Shown here piece by piece: positions 26,829-35,859 of a DNA stretch of 59,708 nt; positions within the stretch are counted from its first letter, which is position 1, and each line of letters opens with the position of its first letter. The stretch spans positions 1-59,708 of the forward strand of contig JASEGV010000008.1 of the NCBI GenBank assembly GCA_030017895.1. Direction: 5' to 3'. The notes beneath the pieces are model-generated. The model worked only from the letters and a program-made list of their open reading frames with translations, was not told the origin of the DNA and searched no databases. The position numbers and the translations under genes are program-made. The DNA is from Bacteroidota bacterium. Lineage in GTDB: Bacteria; Bacteroidota; Ignavibacteria; UBA10030; BY39.

Positions 26829-29800
26829 ATGATCGAGACTTACCTTAAAGAAATAGCTACGAAAACTAAAAGAGGTGATGCAAGAGAAGAGTCTTACTAC
26901 TCAATCCTGGAATCATTTCTAAAGGAATACTCACAAACAAAACTTAAAAAGAGAATCGAGGTTACTGTTCTACCCAAAAAAACAGAAGCTGGTAATCCCG
27001 ATTTTCGTATTTGGGATGGTAAGCATTCCCAAGTAGGATATATTGAAGCCAAACCGCCCCACGCAAATCTGGATGATATCGAAGAATCGGAACAGTTGCA
27101 GCGCTATATCGAAACTTTTCCAAATCTCATACTCACGAATTTCTATGAATTCCGCCTTTACCGACGTGGCAAATTATTGACGTCAGTCTTACTGGCACGA
27201 CCGTTCATTGCGGCAAAAGGAAAAATTATACCACCAGCCGAGCATACAATAGAATTCTTTGCGTTGTTAGAAAAGTTTTTCCAATTTTCGATCCCAGAAG
27301 ATTTCACTGCCGAAACGCTTGCACGGGAGCTTGCGAGCCGTACACGTTTTCTCCGCGATCAGGTAATAACAGCAGAGCTACGTGAAGCATCGACACCTGG
27401 AGCGAAGAAGATTCTCGGATTTTACGAGGCGTTTCAAAAACATCTTATTGCAAATCTTAAACCGGAACAATTTGCAGACCTTTATGCGCAAACGATTACG
27501 TATGGATTGTTTGCTGCACGAACGAGAGCAAACGGTGCATTCGACCGAAAGACCGCATACGATTTGATTCCAAAGACAATCGGCATTCTGCGGGAGATAT
27601 TTCATTTCATTTCGTTCGATCCACCAGAGCAATTGCAAGCCACAGTCGATGATATCGCTGAAGTTCTTGCTGCTGTTGATGTGAAGAAAATTCTACACCA
27701 GTATTACGATGAAGGCAAAGGAAGCGATCCGATTTTTCATTTCTATGAAACGTTCCTTGCTGAGTACAATCCGCAAGAACGTGAACGAAGAGGAGTATAT
27801 TATACACCTGAGCCGGTCGTTTCGTACATCGTCCGTTCGCTCAATATAATCCTTAAAGAAAAATTCGGGCGCGAAGATGGATTTGCTACTCCAAGCGTAA
27901 CAGTACTTGACCCTGCCGGCGGAACATTGACATTCCTTGCGGAAGCAGCGAAGCTTGCAGTTGAAGAATATGTTTCGAAGTACGGCGATGGCTCTCGACG
28001 GCAGTTTATTGAAGACCACATCCTGAAACATTTCTACGCCTTCGAGCTGATGATGGCTCCGTACGCTGCCGGGCATTTAAAGATGGGTTACCTGCTCGAA
28101 GAATTGGGGCACAAGCTGAGCGGTGATGAGCGATTTCAATTTTATTTGACGAACACGTTGGAGATGGAAGAGCTTACACAGACTTCGCTGCCGGGAATGT
28201 CATCACTCTCGGAAGAATCACATCTTGCAGGAGAGGTAAAGAAGAAACAGCCAATTCTCGTTGTGCTTGGCAATCCTCCCTACTCCGGGCACTCCGTTAA
28301 CAAAGGCGAGTGGATTTCTGAACTCATAGAAACCTACAAGAAAGTGAACGGTGAACCGCTCGGTGAGAAAAATCCAAAATGGTTACAGGATGATTACGTA
28401 AAGTTCATACGATTTGCACAGTGGAAGATTGATCAGATAGGTGAAGGCATACTCGGTTTTATTACAAACCACAGTTATCTCGATAATCCAACGTTCCGTG
28501 GTATGCGGCAATCTTTGATGAACTCGTTTGATGAGATTTATCTTCTCGATTTGCACGGTAACTCGTTGAAGAAAGAAAAAGCTCCCGACGGCTCGAAAGA
28601 CGAGAACGTTTTCGACATACAGCAAGGTGTTGCTATTGGATTGTTTGTAAAGAAGAAAAAGTACAAAGGTGAGAAGAAAATATTCCACGCAGATTTATGG
28701 GGACTAAGAGAACAAAAATATAAGAAGTTAACCACTGTTAACCTCAAGACGGTAAAGTGGAAGCAATTACAACCAAGTTCACCCTTATACTTGTTTGTGC
28801 CGAGAGATGAGAAACGTTTAATCAAATATCAATCGTATCCGAGCATACCGGAAATCTTCCCCGTAAATAGTGTTGGAATAGTTACTGCGAGAGATAGCTT
28901 TGTGATTGATTTTGATCGCAGAGAACTCGAAAGGAGAATTGCCCAATTCAGGGAATCTTCGTTAGAAGATATCTTTGTAGAAAAAACATATGACTTAAAA
29001 GATACAGGCGCATGGAAATTACGTGATGCAAGAAAAGTGTTGTCTAAAGATGAAGATTGGAAAGATCATTTCACCAGATTGCTTTACAGACCGTTTGATA
29101 TACGTGAGATATTTTATCATGATGCTCTCGTTGACCGTTCCAGAAAAGAAGTTATGCAGCATATGCTGGAAAAGAATGTTGGATTGATTACCCGGAGACA
29201 AATGTTGCCTGGTCTGCCATGTAATTACTTTTTTGTTTCTGATTCCTTGATTTCCGACGGAGTGATACGTTCTGATAATAGAGGGGGTGAATCATTATTT
29301 CCACTTTACCTTTATCCAGAACGAAAGAAAAGCAAGTCCGGCAGCGGAATGACCATGATGTTATTCGAACCAGAAGTACCTTACGGAACTGGGAAAAGAG
29401 TTCCCAATATCGCTCCTAAGATTTTTGAAACACTACAATTAGCATACAAGCGAAAGCTAAGTCCGGAAGATATTTTTTATTACATCTACGGCGTGTTGTA
29501 CTCGAATGCTTACCGCCAAAAATACGCAGAGTTTTTGAAGACAGATTTCCCAAGAGTACCGTTTACATCAAATTACAAAGTATTTAAGTCGTTCGCAGAA
29601 AAAGGAGAAGAACTTGTTGCGCTCCATCTTCTAAAATCAAAGAAGCTCGGTAAACCAATTACTCACTGTGAGGGCGAAGGAGATAACAGAGTTGAGAAAG
29701 TAACCTACGATGATAAGAAGAAGCGAGTATATTTTAATCCGTCGCAATACTTTGCCGGTGTTGCAAAAGAGGTATGGGAGTATCATATCGGCGGTTATCA

Positions 29801-29963
29801 GGTTGCTGAGAAGTGGCTGAAGGATAGAAAAGGAAGAGTCCTTTCATCCGAAGAAGTGAGCCATTATTGCAAAGTTGTTACCGCTTTGGCACAGACGATA
29901 AAACTTCAAGGGGGATTGGATGAGTTGTTTAAAGAAGTTGAGAAAAATACCCTCAACCATTAA
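26829..29963 (+). CDS. Single-chain restriction-modification enzyme (nuclease + N6 methyltransferase)
   Basis: The 1044-residue protein combines a PD-(D/E)xK nuclease (D58 in NPDFRIWD, then E73 and K75 in YIEAK), a helical linker, and an adenine methyltransferase with RRGVYYTPEPVV, motif I DPAGGTLTF (about 360) and motif IV NPPY (about 481). A large target-recognition region follows. It resembles the type IIG/ISP group but has no helicase, so it is closer to type IIG. All catalytic residues are present. It lies alone between the ribosomal operon and a lipA fragment. Confidence 0.88.
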   Translation: MIETYLKEIATKTKRGDAREESYYSILESFLKEYSQTKLKKRIEVTVLPKKTEAGNPDFRIWDGKHSQVGYIEAKPPHANLDDIEESEQLQRYIETFPNLILTNFYEFRLYRRGKLLTSVLLARPFIAAKGKIIPPAEHTIEFFALLEKFFQFSIPEDFTAETLARELASRTRFLRDQVITAELREASTPGAKKILGFYEAFQKHLIANLKPEQFADLYAQTITYGLFAARTRANGAFDRKTAYDLIPKTIGILREIFHFISFDPPEQLQATVDDIAEVLAAVDVKKILHQYYDEGKGSDPIFHFYETFLAEYNPQERERRGVYYTPEPVVSYIVRSLNIILKEKFGREDGFATPSVTVLDPAGGTLTFLAEAAKLAVEEYVSKYGDGSRRQFIEDHILKHFYAFELMMAPYAAGHLKMGYLLEELGHKLSGDERFQFYLTNTLEMEELTQTSLPGMSSLSEESHLAGEVKKKQPILVVLGNPPYSGHSVNKGEWISELIETYKKVNGEPLGEKNPKWLQDDYVKFIRFAQWKIDQIGEGILGFITNHSYLDNPTFRGMRQSLMNSFDEIYLLDLHGNSLKKEKAPDGSKDENVFDIQQGVAIGLFVKKKKYKGEKKIFHADLWGLREQKYKKLTTVNLKTVKWKQLQPSSPLYLFVPRDEKRLIKYQSYPSIPEIFPVNSVGIVTARDSFVIDFDRRELERRIAQFRESSLEDIFVEKTYDLKDTGAWKLRDARKVLSKDEDWKDHFTRLLYRPFDIREIFYHDALVDRSRKEVMQHMLEKNVGLITRRQMLPGLPCNYFFVSDSLISDGVIRSDNRGGESLFPLYLYPERKKSKSGSGMTMMLFEPEVPYGTGKRVPNIAPKIFETLQLAYKRKLSPEDIFYYIYGVLYSNAYRQKYAEFLKTDFPRVPFTSNYKVFKSFAEKGEELVALHLLKSKKLGKPITHCEGEGDNRVEKVTYDDKKKRVYFNPSQYFAGVAKEVWEYHIGGYQVAEKWLKDRKGRVLSSEEVSHYCKVVTALAQTIKLQGGLDELFKEVEKNTLNH

Positions 29964-29968
29964 CCTAT

Positions 29969-30293
29969 TTATTTACAACATTTGCTTTTCAGCACGGTAG
30001 GATGACCTGATTCGATGTGTTTGAAGCCCAAGTTAATGCCTCTTTCTTTAATTTCTTTGAATTCGTTTGGATGAACAAAACGAGTTACAGGTAAATGTTC
30101 TTTCGTCGGCTGCAGGTATTGTCCGATAGTCAGTATATCGCAATGAACTTTCCGTAAATCGTTCATCACTGAAATTACTTCCTCTATCGTTTCGCCCAAG
30201 CCGACCATTAAACCCGACTTCGTAGTGAAACCTCGTTTCTTCGCACGTTTGAGAAGTTCGAGTGACCGTTCATATTTTGCTTGCGGACGATGA
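29969..30293 (-). pseudogene. 3' fragment of a second lipoyl synthase gene
   Basis: Translation gives about 105 residues matching the C-terminal third of LipA (RPQAKYERSLELL, KSGLMVGLGE, LTIGQYLQPTKEHLPVTRFV). The last 15 residues depart from the family: the RSSY motif is lost and the chain ends KSKCCK. The radical-SAM cysteines are missing. A stretch of 53 bases (30117-30169) is identical to the intact lipA at 33215-33267, while the flanks differ more. Confidence 0.85.
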
Positions 30294-30392
30294 CGGGTTT
30301 GAATGTCTTGAAGTTGCTCACGACAGCCAACGCATTAAATAATATTGCTTTGATTTTAGACGAGGCTATCTCGCTCGCTTTGGAGTAGATTT

Positions 30393-32051
30393 TTACATGA
30401 GGCAACGGGATTGGTCCGCAAACATTCTTTGAAGCATATAACGTTCTGATTCAGGATAGTAATCCAAAAGATTTTTACCAATATCATAATTCCCGAAAAT
30501 TTTTCTTACTACATCGCTTGTAAGAAATGTTCTTAGTTTCGAACGCATTACATTATTATCTTGTTTTGTAATTTTCGCCAATATATTTATCATATCTATT
30601 CCTTTTGGTCTATCAATTTGTCGTATTTCTCTTAAAAAATTCTTTATTACTTCAGTACCGAAGTCCTCCTCAATTTTTAACCAGAAATATAAAGCCAACT
30701 TATAAGCAATTGGGTCGATAGGTAATAACGGGCGTTCACTCGCTAACTCCCATGAAGCAAGATCAAATGTAATTATATTCTTATTTGGAAATTGTGTATT
30801 TATGTGTTTTTCAAAATTTTCCTTTACCCGCTTTAGGTCATCGATCAAATCTATTTTTTTCTTTTCTTCAAAAGTTAGATTTTCAATAAATTTAAATGCT
30901 ATGTACTCGGCAAGTCCATCCTGTACCCATCTTACCTTAGTATCACCAAAATAAATATTTTCAGCAATGGTATTTTCAGCCCATTCATGTACTGTTACAT
31001 AATAATAATCAAAAGGATAATCATCAATAATTGAATAAGGCCAAACCAAATAATTTTTGAGATTTTCTGGCAAAAGGTAATCAGAAATTACCAAAGGTTT
31101 CTTTTTTTGACTAAGTACAATCGCAAATTGTTTAGGTTCAGTTCCTGTGATGGATTTAATAATTTCTCTCATTCTTGGTAAATAATCTGCTATTTCTAAT
31201 GCAAAATTTTTGTACCCATCCGGGAAAAAAATAATCTCATTCTTAATTTTATGACACAAAAGATTTTCGATATTGATAACATTAATAGTGGTTGCTTCAA
31301 CTGGATAAGAATCAAATGTTAACGTCAATTTTGCTGAAGTTCTTAGAATATATTCACCTTTTCTATCAATATATGGTTCAGAATTAATAAAATTAGCGTT
31401 AAAATATATTAGCAATTCTCCATTATTATCCGTTCTTAAAGAATACTCTCCACAATTAGTAGCCCACAAAAGATCGACACTTTGCGCTATTTTCTTGTCA
31501 GAAAGGTCTGTAAGATAAACTAAAAAAGGTAATCCAGCAATAGGTGAAAAATCAATTAAATTGAATCTATCAATTAAATCTCTTTTAAGAGACCTGCCGA
31601 AATTAAATGCATAATTTCGCACCATTGGGTAGTAATCTAGTGTGATTTTATCTTTTACTTCGATACGAATTTGATACAAAGGATTTTCGGCTGCTAGATA
31701 CGGATTGGTTTCATAAAATCTAACATCTCCAGAGAAAATTGTATTACCATTGAAATCTGTACTAAAAACTTTTAAAAAACAATCCGTCTTTAAAATTATT
31801 CTCGCATTTTTTATTCCTCTTCCATTTGAATCTACAACGGTAATACTTAAAAAAATATTTTGATTTTCACCAATATAACTATTTAGATTAATCGAACGTT
31901 CTTCGAAACCATACGGTAATTCCCACTTTAGTTGATTTAGCCTTGTATACGGTTGCTCGTTAATATAGTAACAACAATTAAAAATTAAGGTGAAGATAAT
32001 GAAAAAATATTTAATATTAGATTGAAATATCAATAATGATCTTATGTTCAT
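30393..32051 (-). CDS. Secreted protein with degenerate zincin-like domain
   Basis: A 552-residue protein of unknown function. A hydrophobic segment (about 14-30) ending in two cysteines suggests export, perhaps as a lipoprotein, though the lipobox is poor. Two beta-rich segments with DxNG turns (VDSNGRGIKNARIILK, LRTDNNGELLIYF) look like Ig/MG-type domains. Near 360 VTVHEWAENTIAE is followed by WVQDGLAEYIAFKF, laid out like a gluzincin metalloprotease (HExxH, then a glycine-glutamate helix), but the second histidine is missing. It is probably not an active protease. It overlaps the upstream small ORF by 35 bases. Confidence 0.6.
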   Translation of the reverse strand: MNIRSLLIFQSNIKYFFIIFTLIFNCCYYINEQPYTRLNQLKWELPYGFEERSINLNSYIGENQNIFLSITVVDSNGRGIKNARIILKTDCFLKVFSTDFNGNTIFSGDVRFYETNPYLAAENPLYQIRIEVKDKITLDYYPMVRNYAFNFGRSLKRDLIDRFNLIDFSPIAGLPFLVYLTDLSDKKIAQSVDLLWATNCGEYSLRTDNNGELLIYFNANFINSEPYIDRKGEYILRTSAKLTLTFDSYPVEATTINVINIENLLCHKIKNEIIFFPDGYKNFALEIADYLPRMREIIKSITGTEPKQFAIVLSQKKKPLVISDYLLPENLKNYLVWPYSIIDDYPFDYYYVTVHEWAENTIAENIYFGDTKVRWVQDGLAEYIAFKFIENLTFEEKKKIDLIDDLKRVKENFEKHINTQFPNKNIITFDLASWELASERPLLPIDPIAYKLALYFWLKIEEDFGTEVIKNFLREIRQIDRPKGIDMINILAKITKQDNNVMRSKLRTFLTSDVVRKIFGNYDIGKNLLDYYPESERYMLQRMFADQSRCLM

Positions 32052-32307
32052 AACTTTTATCTGAACGCCTTATCTTATATTCGTTAGTAAAAATTATAGT
32101 TGGTTTTGGTTTACCAACAAGCAAACCATCAAATTTTATATTTATCATGTAATATCGATTACTAGCAGCCTCAACAGCCTGGAGAAATTTTTTCCAAAAC
32201 CTATCTGGTATATCAAATAATAATTTAATTTGCTCTTCACTCAAATCAAAATTATTCTTAATATAATTTATAGCATTAATACTATATTGTTTACTTTCAA
32301 GCTGCAA
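32017..32307 (-). CDS. Small protein of unknown function, 96 residues
   Basis: The frame starts with TTG, overlapping the stop of the preceding broken ORF by 3 bases or so, and has no signal peptide. Its first half is helical and contains NNFDLSEEQIKLLFDIPDRF; its second half is strand-rich. The helical motif closely parallels NNFRLSDQQRQLI plus the next frame in the neighbouring ORF, so the two are paralogs. I do not recognise the family. It may act with the larger gene downstream. Confidence 0.55.
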   Translation of the reverse strand: MQLESKQYSINAINYIKNNFDLSEEQIKLLFDIPDRFWKKFLQAVEAASNRYYMINIKFDGLLVGKPKPTIIFTNEYKIRRSDKSYEHKIIIDISI

Positions 32308-32681
32308 GGTAACATCTTACTGTTATTCTTGGATATTCTATACAACTCGGAATATGTCCCCATTCAATTCTAGCCTCACTTCTAACACAAGCATCCCTAT
32401 ATATACCAGGGTTCTCATTCGCAAAATTTCCAATATCCACATAAATGGGAATATCATACTCTAGAGCATGGGCAATATTGTTACCGATGCTTTTTGTGAC
32501 AGATGCAGGTAAATCTCTATATTAATTGTCTTTGTTGATCAGATAACCTGAAATTATTTTCTATAAAACTAACTAAGCTTTCGCGAAGTTGTTTTATAAC
32601 ATCATCTTTTAATGATTGATTTTCTAAAATATCCTTATAAAATATGCTAATTCCTTTATTACTAAAATCATATGTTGCCAT
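32297..32681 (-). pseudogene. Frameshifted paralog of the 96-residue protein
   Basis: A 54-residue frame (32517-32681, ATG with GAGGTG upstream) ends SDQQRQLI and stop. A shifted frame continues without its own start as YRDLPASVTKSIGNNIAHAL and runs to 32297. Read together they give about 128 residues whose middle aligns with the 96-residue protein (FRLSDQQRQLIYRDLP against FDLSEEQIKLLFDIP). A single-base indel near 32518 explains the break. The function is unknown. Confidence 0.6.
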
Positions 32682-32787
32682 ATCACACCTCTGTAATTTA
32701 TTTTTATAAATTAATTAAAATTCATTGTTAAAATATAAATTAAATGATTAAAAGTCAAGTTTTCAACTGGGGTGCACCAAGACATCG

Positions 32788-32982
32788 TTACCAGCTAATA
32801 TTGTCAAAGCAAATTAAAAAAGCCAGTATTATATTTTCGTTAAAAAAGTATTGGCAAAAATCAAATGAAGCACCTCTTCCATAAGGTGACCTTAAATTAG
32901 CGCCATTATTATTCTTATAAATCTTTATATTTTCGCATATGGTTTCTCTCAAATATGATTTGCCTTTGTTATTCAATGGCAT
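32788..32982 (-). CDS. Doubtful 64-residue ORF
   Basis: An isolated frame with no recognised motif; a basic first half (KGKSYLRETICENIKIYKNN) precedes NNGANLRSPYGRGASFDF. It lies in the decayed stretch between the paralog pair and lipA. It may be a fragment of an imported gene or not coding. Confidence 0.2.
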   Translation of the reverse strand: MPLNNKGKSYLRETICENIKIYKNNNGANLRSPYGRGASFDFCQYFFNENIILAFLICFDNISW

Positions 32983-33057
32983 TAGAATATCCTAAACCTT
33001 CTACCTAAATTTAATAATCTTTAATTTCATACAGTTGTTAACATCCTTGTAAATCGT

Positions 33058-33927
33058 TTATTTAAACACTCTCTCCGCCCTATATGAGCTCCTGACCAAC
33101 GGCCCCGCCTCTACATGTTTAAAACCCATCTCCAAACCTTTATCGTTTAGCATCCTGAATTCATCCGGATGGACGAAACGATCAACTGGTAAATGCTCTT
33201 TTGTTGGCTGCAGATATTGTCCGATAGTCAGTATATCGCAATGAACTTTCCGTAAATCGTTCATCACGTCAATTACCTCATCTAAGTTCTCGCCGAGTCC
33301 TAACATCAATCCCGACTTCGTTGTAAATCCTCTCTTCTTTGCTCGATGCAATAACTGGAGGGAGCGTTTGAACTTTGCCTGCGGGCGCACCGTCGGATAC
33401 AGGCGCGGTATGGTTTCAGCATTATGGTTTAGAATATCGGGAAAAGCATCCAGCAGAATGTTAAGCGCGAATTCATCCCCTTTAAAATCAGGAATCAATA
33501 CTTCTACTTTACAGGCAGTATTAACCTCACGAATTTTTCGGATGGTCTCTGCAAAGATGGATGCACCGCCGTCGTATAGTTCATCTCGGTTCACCGATGT
33601 TACAACAGCATATTTAACATTCATCAACTTTACAGCTTCAGCAACACGTCGCGGCTCATCGGCGTCGAGTTCTGTCGGCATTCCGGTTTTTACTGCACAG
33701 AAACCACAGCTTCGCGTGCAGATATCTCCGAGTATCATAAATGTCGCCGTGCCGCTATTCCAGCACTCGCCCATATTCGGACAGTGAGCTTCGCCGCAAA
33801 CTGTGTGAAGTTTGTGCTTATCTATTATCGTCCTGATGTTGCTGAAAGTTTCACCAACAGGCATACGGACTTTTAACCAATCGGGACGAGGTTTGTGAAT
33901 TGTTTCTATTGTTTTATCTTTGTTCAT
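33058..33927 (-). CDS. lipA: Lipoyl synthase
   Basis: The 289-residue radical-SAM enzyme inserts two sulfurs into octanoyl groups on E2 subunits. It has the auxiliary cluster cysteines (CGEAHCPNMGECW), the radical-SAM motif CTRSCGFC, and the C-terminal RSSY serine ligand (GPLVRSSYRAERVF). Complete and normal in length. It is near the E2, E1, lipB and lpdA genes on the same strand. Confidence 0.97.
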   Translation of the reverse strand: MNKDKTIETIHKPRPDWLKVRMPVGETFSNIRTIIDKHKLHTVCGEAHCPNMGECWNSGTATFMILGDICTRSCGFCAVKTGMPTELDADEPRRVAEAVKLMNVKYAVVTSVNRDELYDGGASIFAETIRKIREVNTACKVEVLIPDFKGDEFALNILLDAFPDILNHNAETIPRLYPTVRPQAKFKRSLQLLHRAKKRGFTTKSGLMLGLGENLDEVIDVMNDLRKVHCDILTIGQYLQPTKEHLPVDRFVHPDEFRMLNDKGLEMGFKHVEAGPLVRSSYRAERVFK

Positions 33928-33941
33928 AGCCTGTAAATCAC

Positions 33942-33969
33942 TAAATTCTAATATCTAAATCCTAAACAA
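33942..33969. repeat. Heptamer array D upstream of lipA (TAAATnC, 4 units)
   Basis: Units TAAATTC, TAATATC, TAAATCC, TAAACAA in 7-bp phase, beginning 15 bases upstream of the lipA start codon. Confidence 0.65.
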
Positions 33970-34002
33970 ATCCAAAAAACAAATGTTCAAATTATCTCAT
34001 TA

Positions 34003-34275
34003 TCAACCAGACTTAGTTATGATTGAACCAAATATTTTCATCAGTTCAGTAGCTTCTTGGATAAAGGAATCTTTTTCTTTTTGTAATTCTTCTTTACACT
34101 TAATCAATCTTAACCAATATCCTGTTTCCTTTGCTTCTTTCCTACAAATCTTTATCCGCATAATAAAATCTTTTTTACTTAAAGCTTCATTCGCCTCAAT
34201 ATAGTTTGAACCCACAGAGCCAGACGATCGGACTACCTGTTTACAGTATTCTAAGTTTGGTAAAGTTTTTGACAC
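34003..34275 (-). CDS. S23/IVP-type four-helix bundle protein, start unclear
   Basis: The protein matches the 23S-rRNA-intervening-sequence (S23) family: SSGSVGSNYIEANEALSKKDF is its signature. The given start is a GTG at 34275 (90 residues), but the family-like frame continues upstream for 28 codons (YDLEERTEKFAKQVGEF, to about 34359) with no ATG, GTG or TTG before a stop. The missing start region abuts heptamer array E. The gene may be dead, or may use a rare start such as ATT. The function of these proteins is unknown. Confidence 0.75.
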   Translation of the reverse strand: MSKTLPNLEYCKQVVRSSGSVGSNYIEANEALSKKDFIMRIKICRKEAKETGYWLRLIKCKEELQKEKDSFIQEATELMKIFGSIITKSG

Positions 34276-34371
34276 TTTTTCTGTAAACTCTCCAACTTGT
34301 TTCGCAAATTTCTCAGTTCGTTCTTCTAAATCATATTTTCTATCGTTTGAAATTTGGAACCTTTTATATTG

Positions 34372-34406
34372 TTTAGGATTTCGTTTTTAGATTTTAGGGT
34401 TTATAC
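34372..34406. repeat. Heptamer array E between S23 gene and E2 (TTTAGnn, 5 units)
   Basis: Units TTTAGGA, TTTCGTT, TTTAGAT, TTTAGGG, TTTATAC. The array runs into the last codons of the E2 gene and touches the 5' edge of the S23 frame, where a start codon is expected but absent. Confidence 0.65.
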
Positions 34407-35725
34407 TCAAACTCTTCTAGGTATTTGACCACTCTTTCGACAAACATTCCGCCAAGAGCGCCATCAACAATCCTATGGTCGAAAGACAAAGTGAGATAGG
34501 AGATTGAACGAATTGCAATTGCATCGTTTCCGCCATAGGCGGATCCGCCTCCGGCGGAAATTACTACCGGCTGCTTTTTAATAGCACCGATTCCAAGTAT
34601 CGCAACGTTCGGCTGGTTGATTATCGGAATGCCGATAATATTTCCAAACACACCATAGTTTGTAAATGTAAAAGATGCGCTTTCAATATCTGCAGGAACT
34701 AATCTCTTACTGCGTGTACGTACTGCAAGATCGTTAATCGCACGAGCCAAACCTATAAAATTCTTCTCATCTGCATTTTTTATAACCGGCACAATGAGTC
34801 CTTGCTCGGAAGCTACAGCCATACCTAAGTTGACAAATTTCTTCACTATTATTTTATCACCTTCCACAGAACTATTAACTAACGGAAAATCTTTCAGCGC
34901 CTTTATAACTGCAGCGGCAATAAAAGGAGTGTAAGTTAGTTTGTAGCCCTCTGCCTTTTCGAATTCCGCCGCATTAGCATCCCGGTATTTAACAATGTTC
35001 GACATATCGCATTCAGAAATAGCTTGAACGTGCGGCGAGGTGGCAACGCTGTTTACCATGTGGTGAGCCATTTTTTGAATAACGTTGCTCATCTGCAAGA
35101 TTTCATATTTAGGCGATGGATATTTTGCAACCAAATCACCTGCATCAACAACTTTCAGAGTTGTTTCAACGCGTGGTGCGGTTGGTTTGGAAATTTCTTC
35201 CTTAACTACTTGTACAGCTTTACGAGTTTGGAAATAACTCATAATGTCCTTCTTACTTACGCGCCCTCCGATACCTGTTCCCGGAATGTTCTCCAATTCA
35301 GCCATCGAAATTCCTTCTTCACGAGCGATGTTCAAAACAAGTGGCGAGTAAAATCTACCGGCGGCTGGCTTTTCGGCTTTTTCAATCTGTTTAGGTTCAA
35401 TCTTCATTACAGGTTCTGCTTTATCTACTGTAGGTCCGTTAGCTAACGGATGCGGTTTTGCTTCAGCAGTAACCTCAGCACCGGCTTCGGTTTCTATTTC
35501 TGCAATCACGGTTTTTATTGCAATCGTATCAGTCTCGTTAAATAATATTTTCGTTACAACTCCGCTCACTGGCGATGGTATTTCGGAATCAACTTTATCT
35601 GTGCTGATTTCTAAAAGTGTTTCATCCCTCTTTATTGGGTCGCCTATTTTTTTATGCCATTTAACTATTGTGCCTTCGGTTAAACTTTCGCCTAACTGCG
35701 GCATTATTACTTCTATCTTTGCCAT
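34394..35725 (-). CDS. 2-oxoacid dehydrogenase E2, dihydrolipoyl acyltransferase
   Basis: The 443-residue protein has one lipoyl domain (lipoylated lysine in STDKVDSE, about 44), a linker rich in A, E and P, an E1/E3-binding domain (SPLVLNIAREEGISMAEL), and a catalytic domain ending SFDHRIVDGALGG with the active-site histidine. It takes acyl groups from E1 to CoA. Substrate (pyruvate or branched-chain 2-oxoacid) cannot be fixed from sequence. GAGGT precedes the start; heptamer array F lies just upstream of that. Confidence 0.93.
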   Translation of the reverse strand: MAKIEVIMPQLGESLTEGTIVKWHKKIGDPIKRDETLLEISTDKVDSEIPSPVSGVVTKILFNETDTIAIKTVIAEIETEAGAEVTAEAKPHPLANGPTVDKAEPVMKIEPKQIEKAEKPAAGRFYSPLVLNIAREEGISMAELENIPGTGIGGRVSKKDIMSYFQTRKAVQVVKEEISKPTAPRVETTLKVVDAGDLVAKYPSPKYEILQMSNVIQKMAHHMVNSVATSPHVQAISECDMSNIVKYRDANAAEFEKAEGYKLTYTPFIAAAVIKALKDFPLVNSSVEGDKIIVKKFVNLGMAVASEQGLIVPVIKNADEKNFIGLARAINDLAVRTRSKRLVPADIESASFTFTNYGVFGNIIGIPIINQPNVAILGIGAIKKQPVVISAGGGSAYGGNDAIAIRSISYLTLSFDHRIVDGALGGMFVERVVKYLEEFEYKP

Positions 35726-35740
35726 GATAAACCTCGTTTG

Positions 35741-35775
35741 ATTTTAGATTTTAGATTTTAGATTTCAGATTACAG
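35741..35775. repeat. Heptamer array F upstream of E2 (ATTTTAG, 5 units)
   Basis: Units ATTTTAG three times, then ATTTCAG and ATTACAG, in perfect phase, starting 16 bases before the E2 start codon. Confidence 0.85.
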
Positions 35776-35859
35776 ATTTAGTATTTTTAATTTGTTTTGA
35801 AATTAGTCCGTTCAGTTAGTCAGTTGACTAATAGCAAACGGATTGTATTTCGAGTTTAT

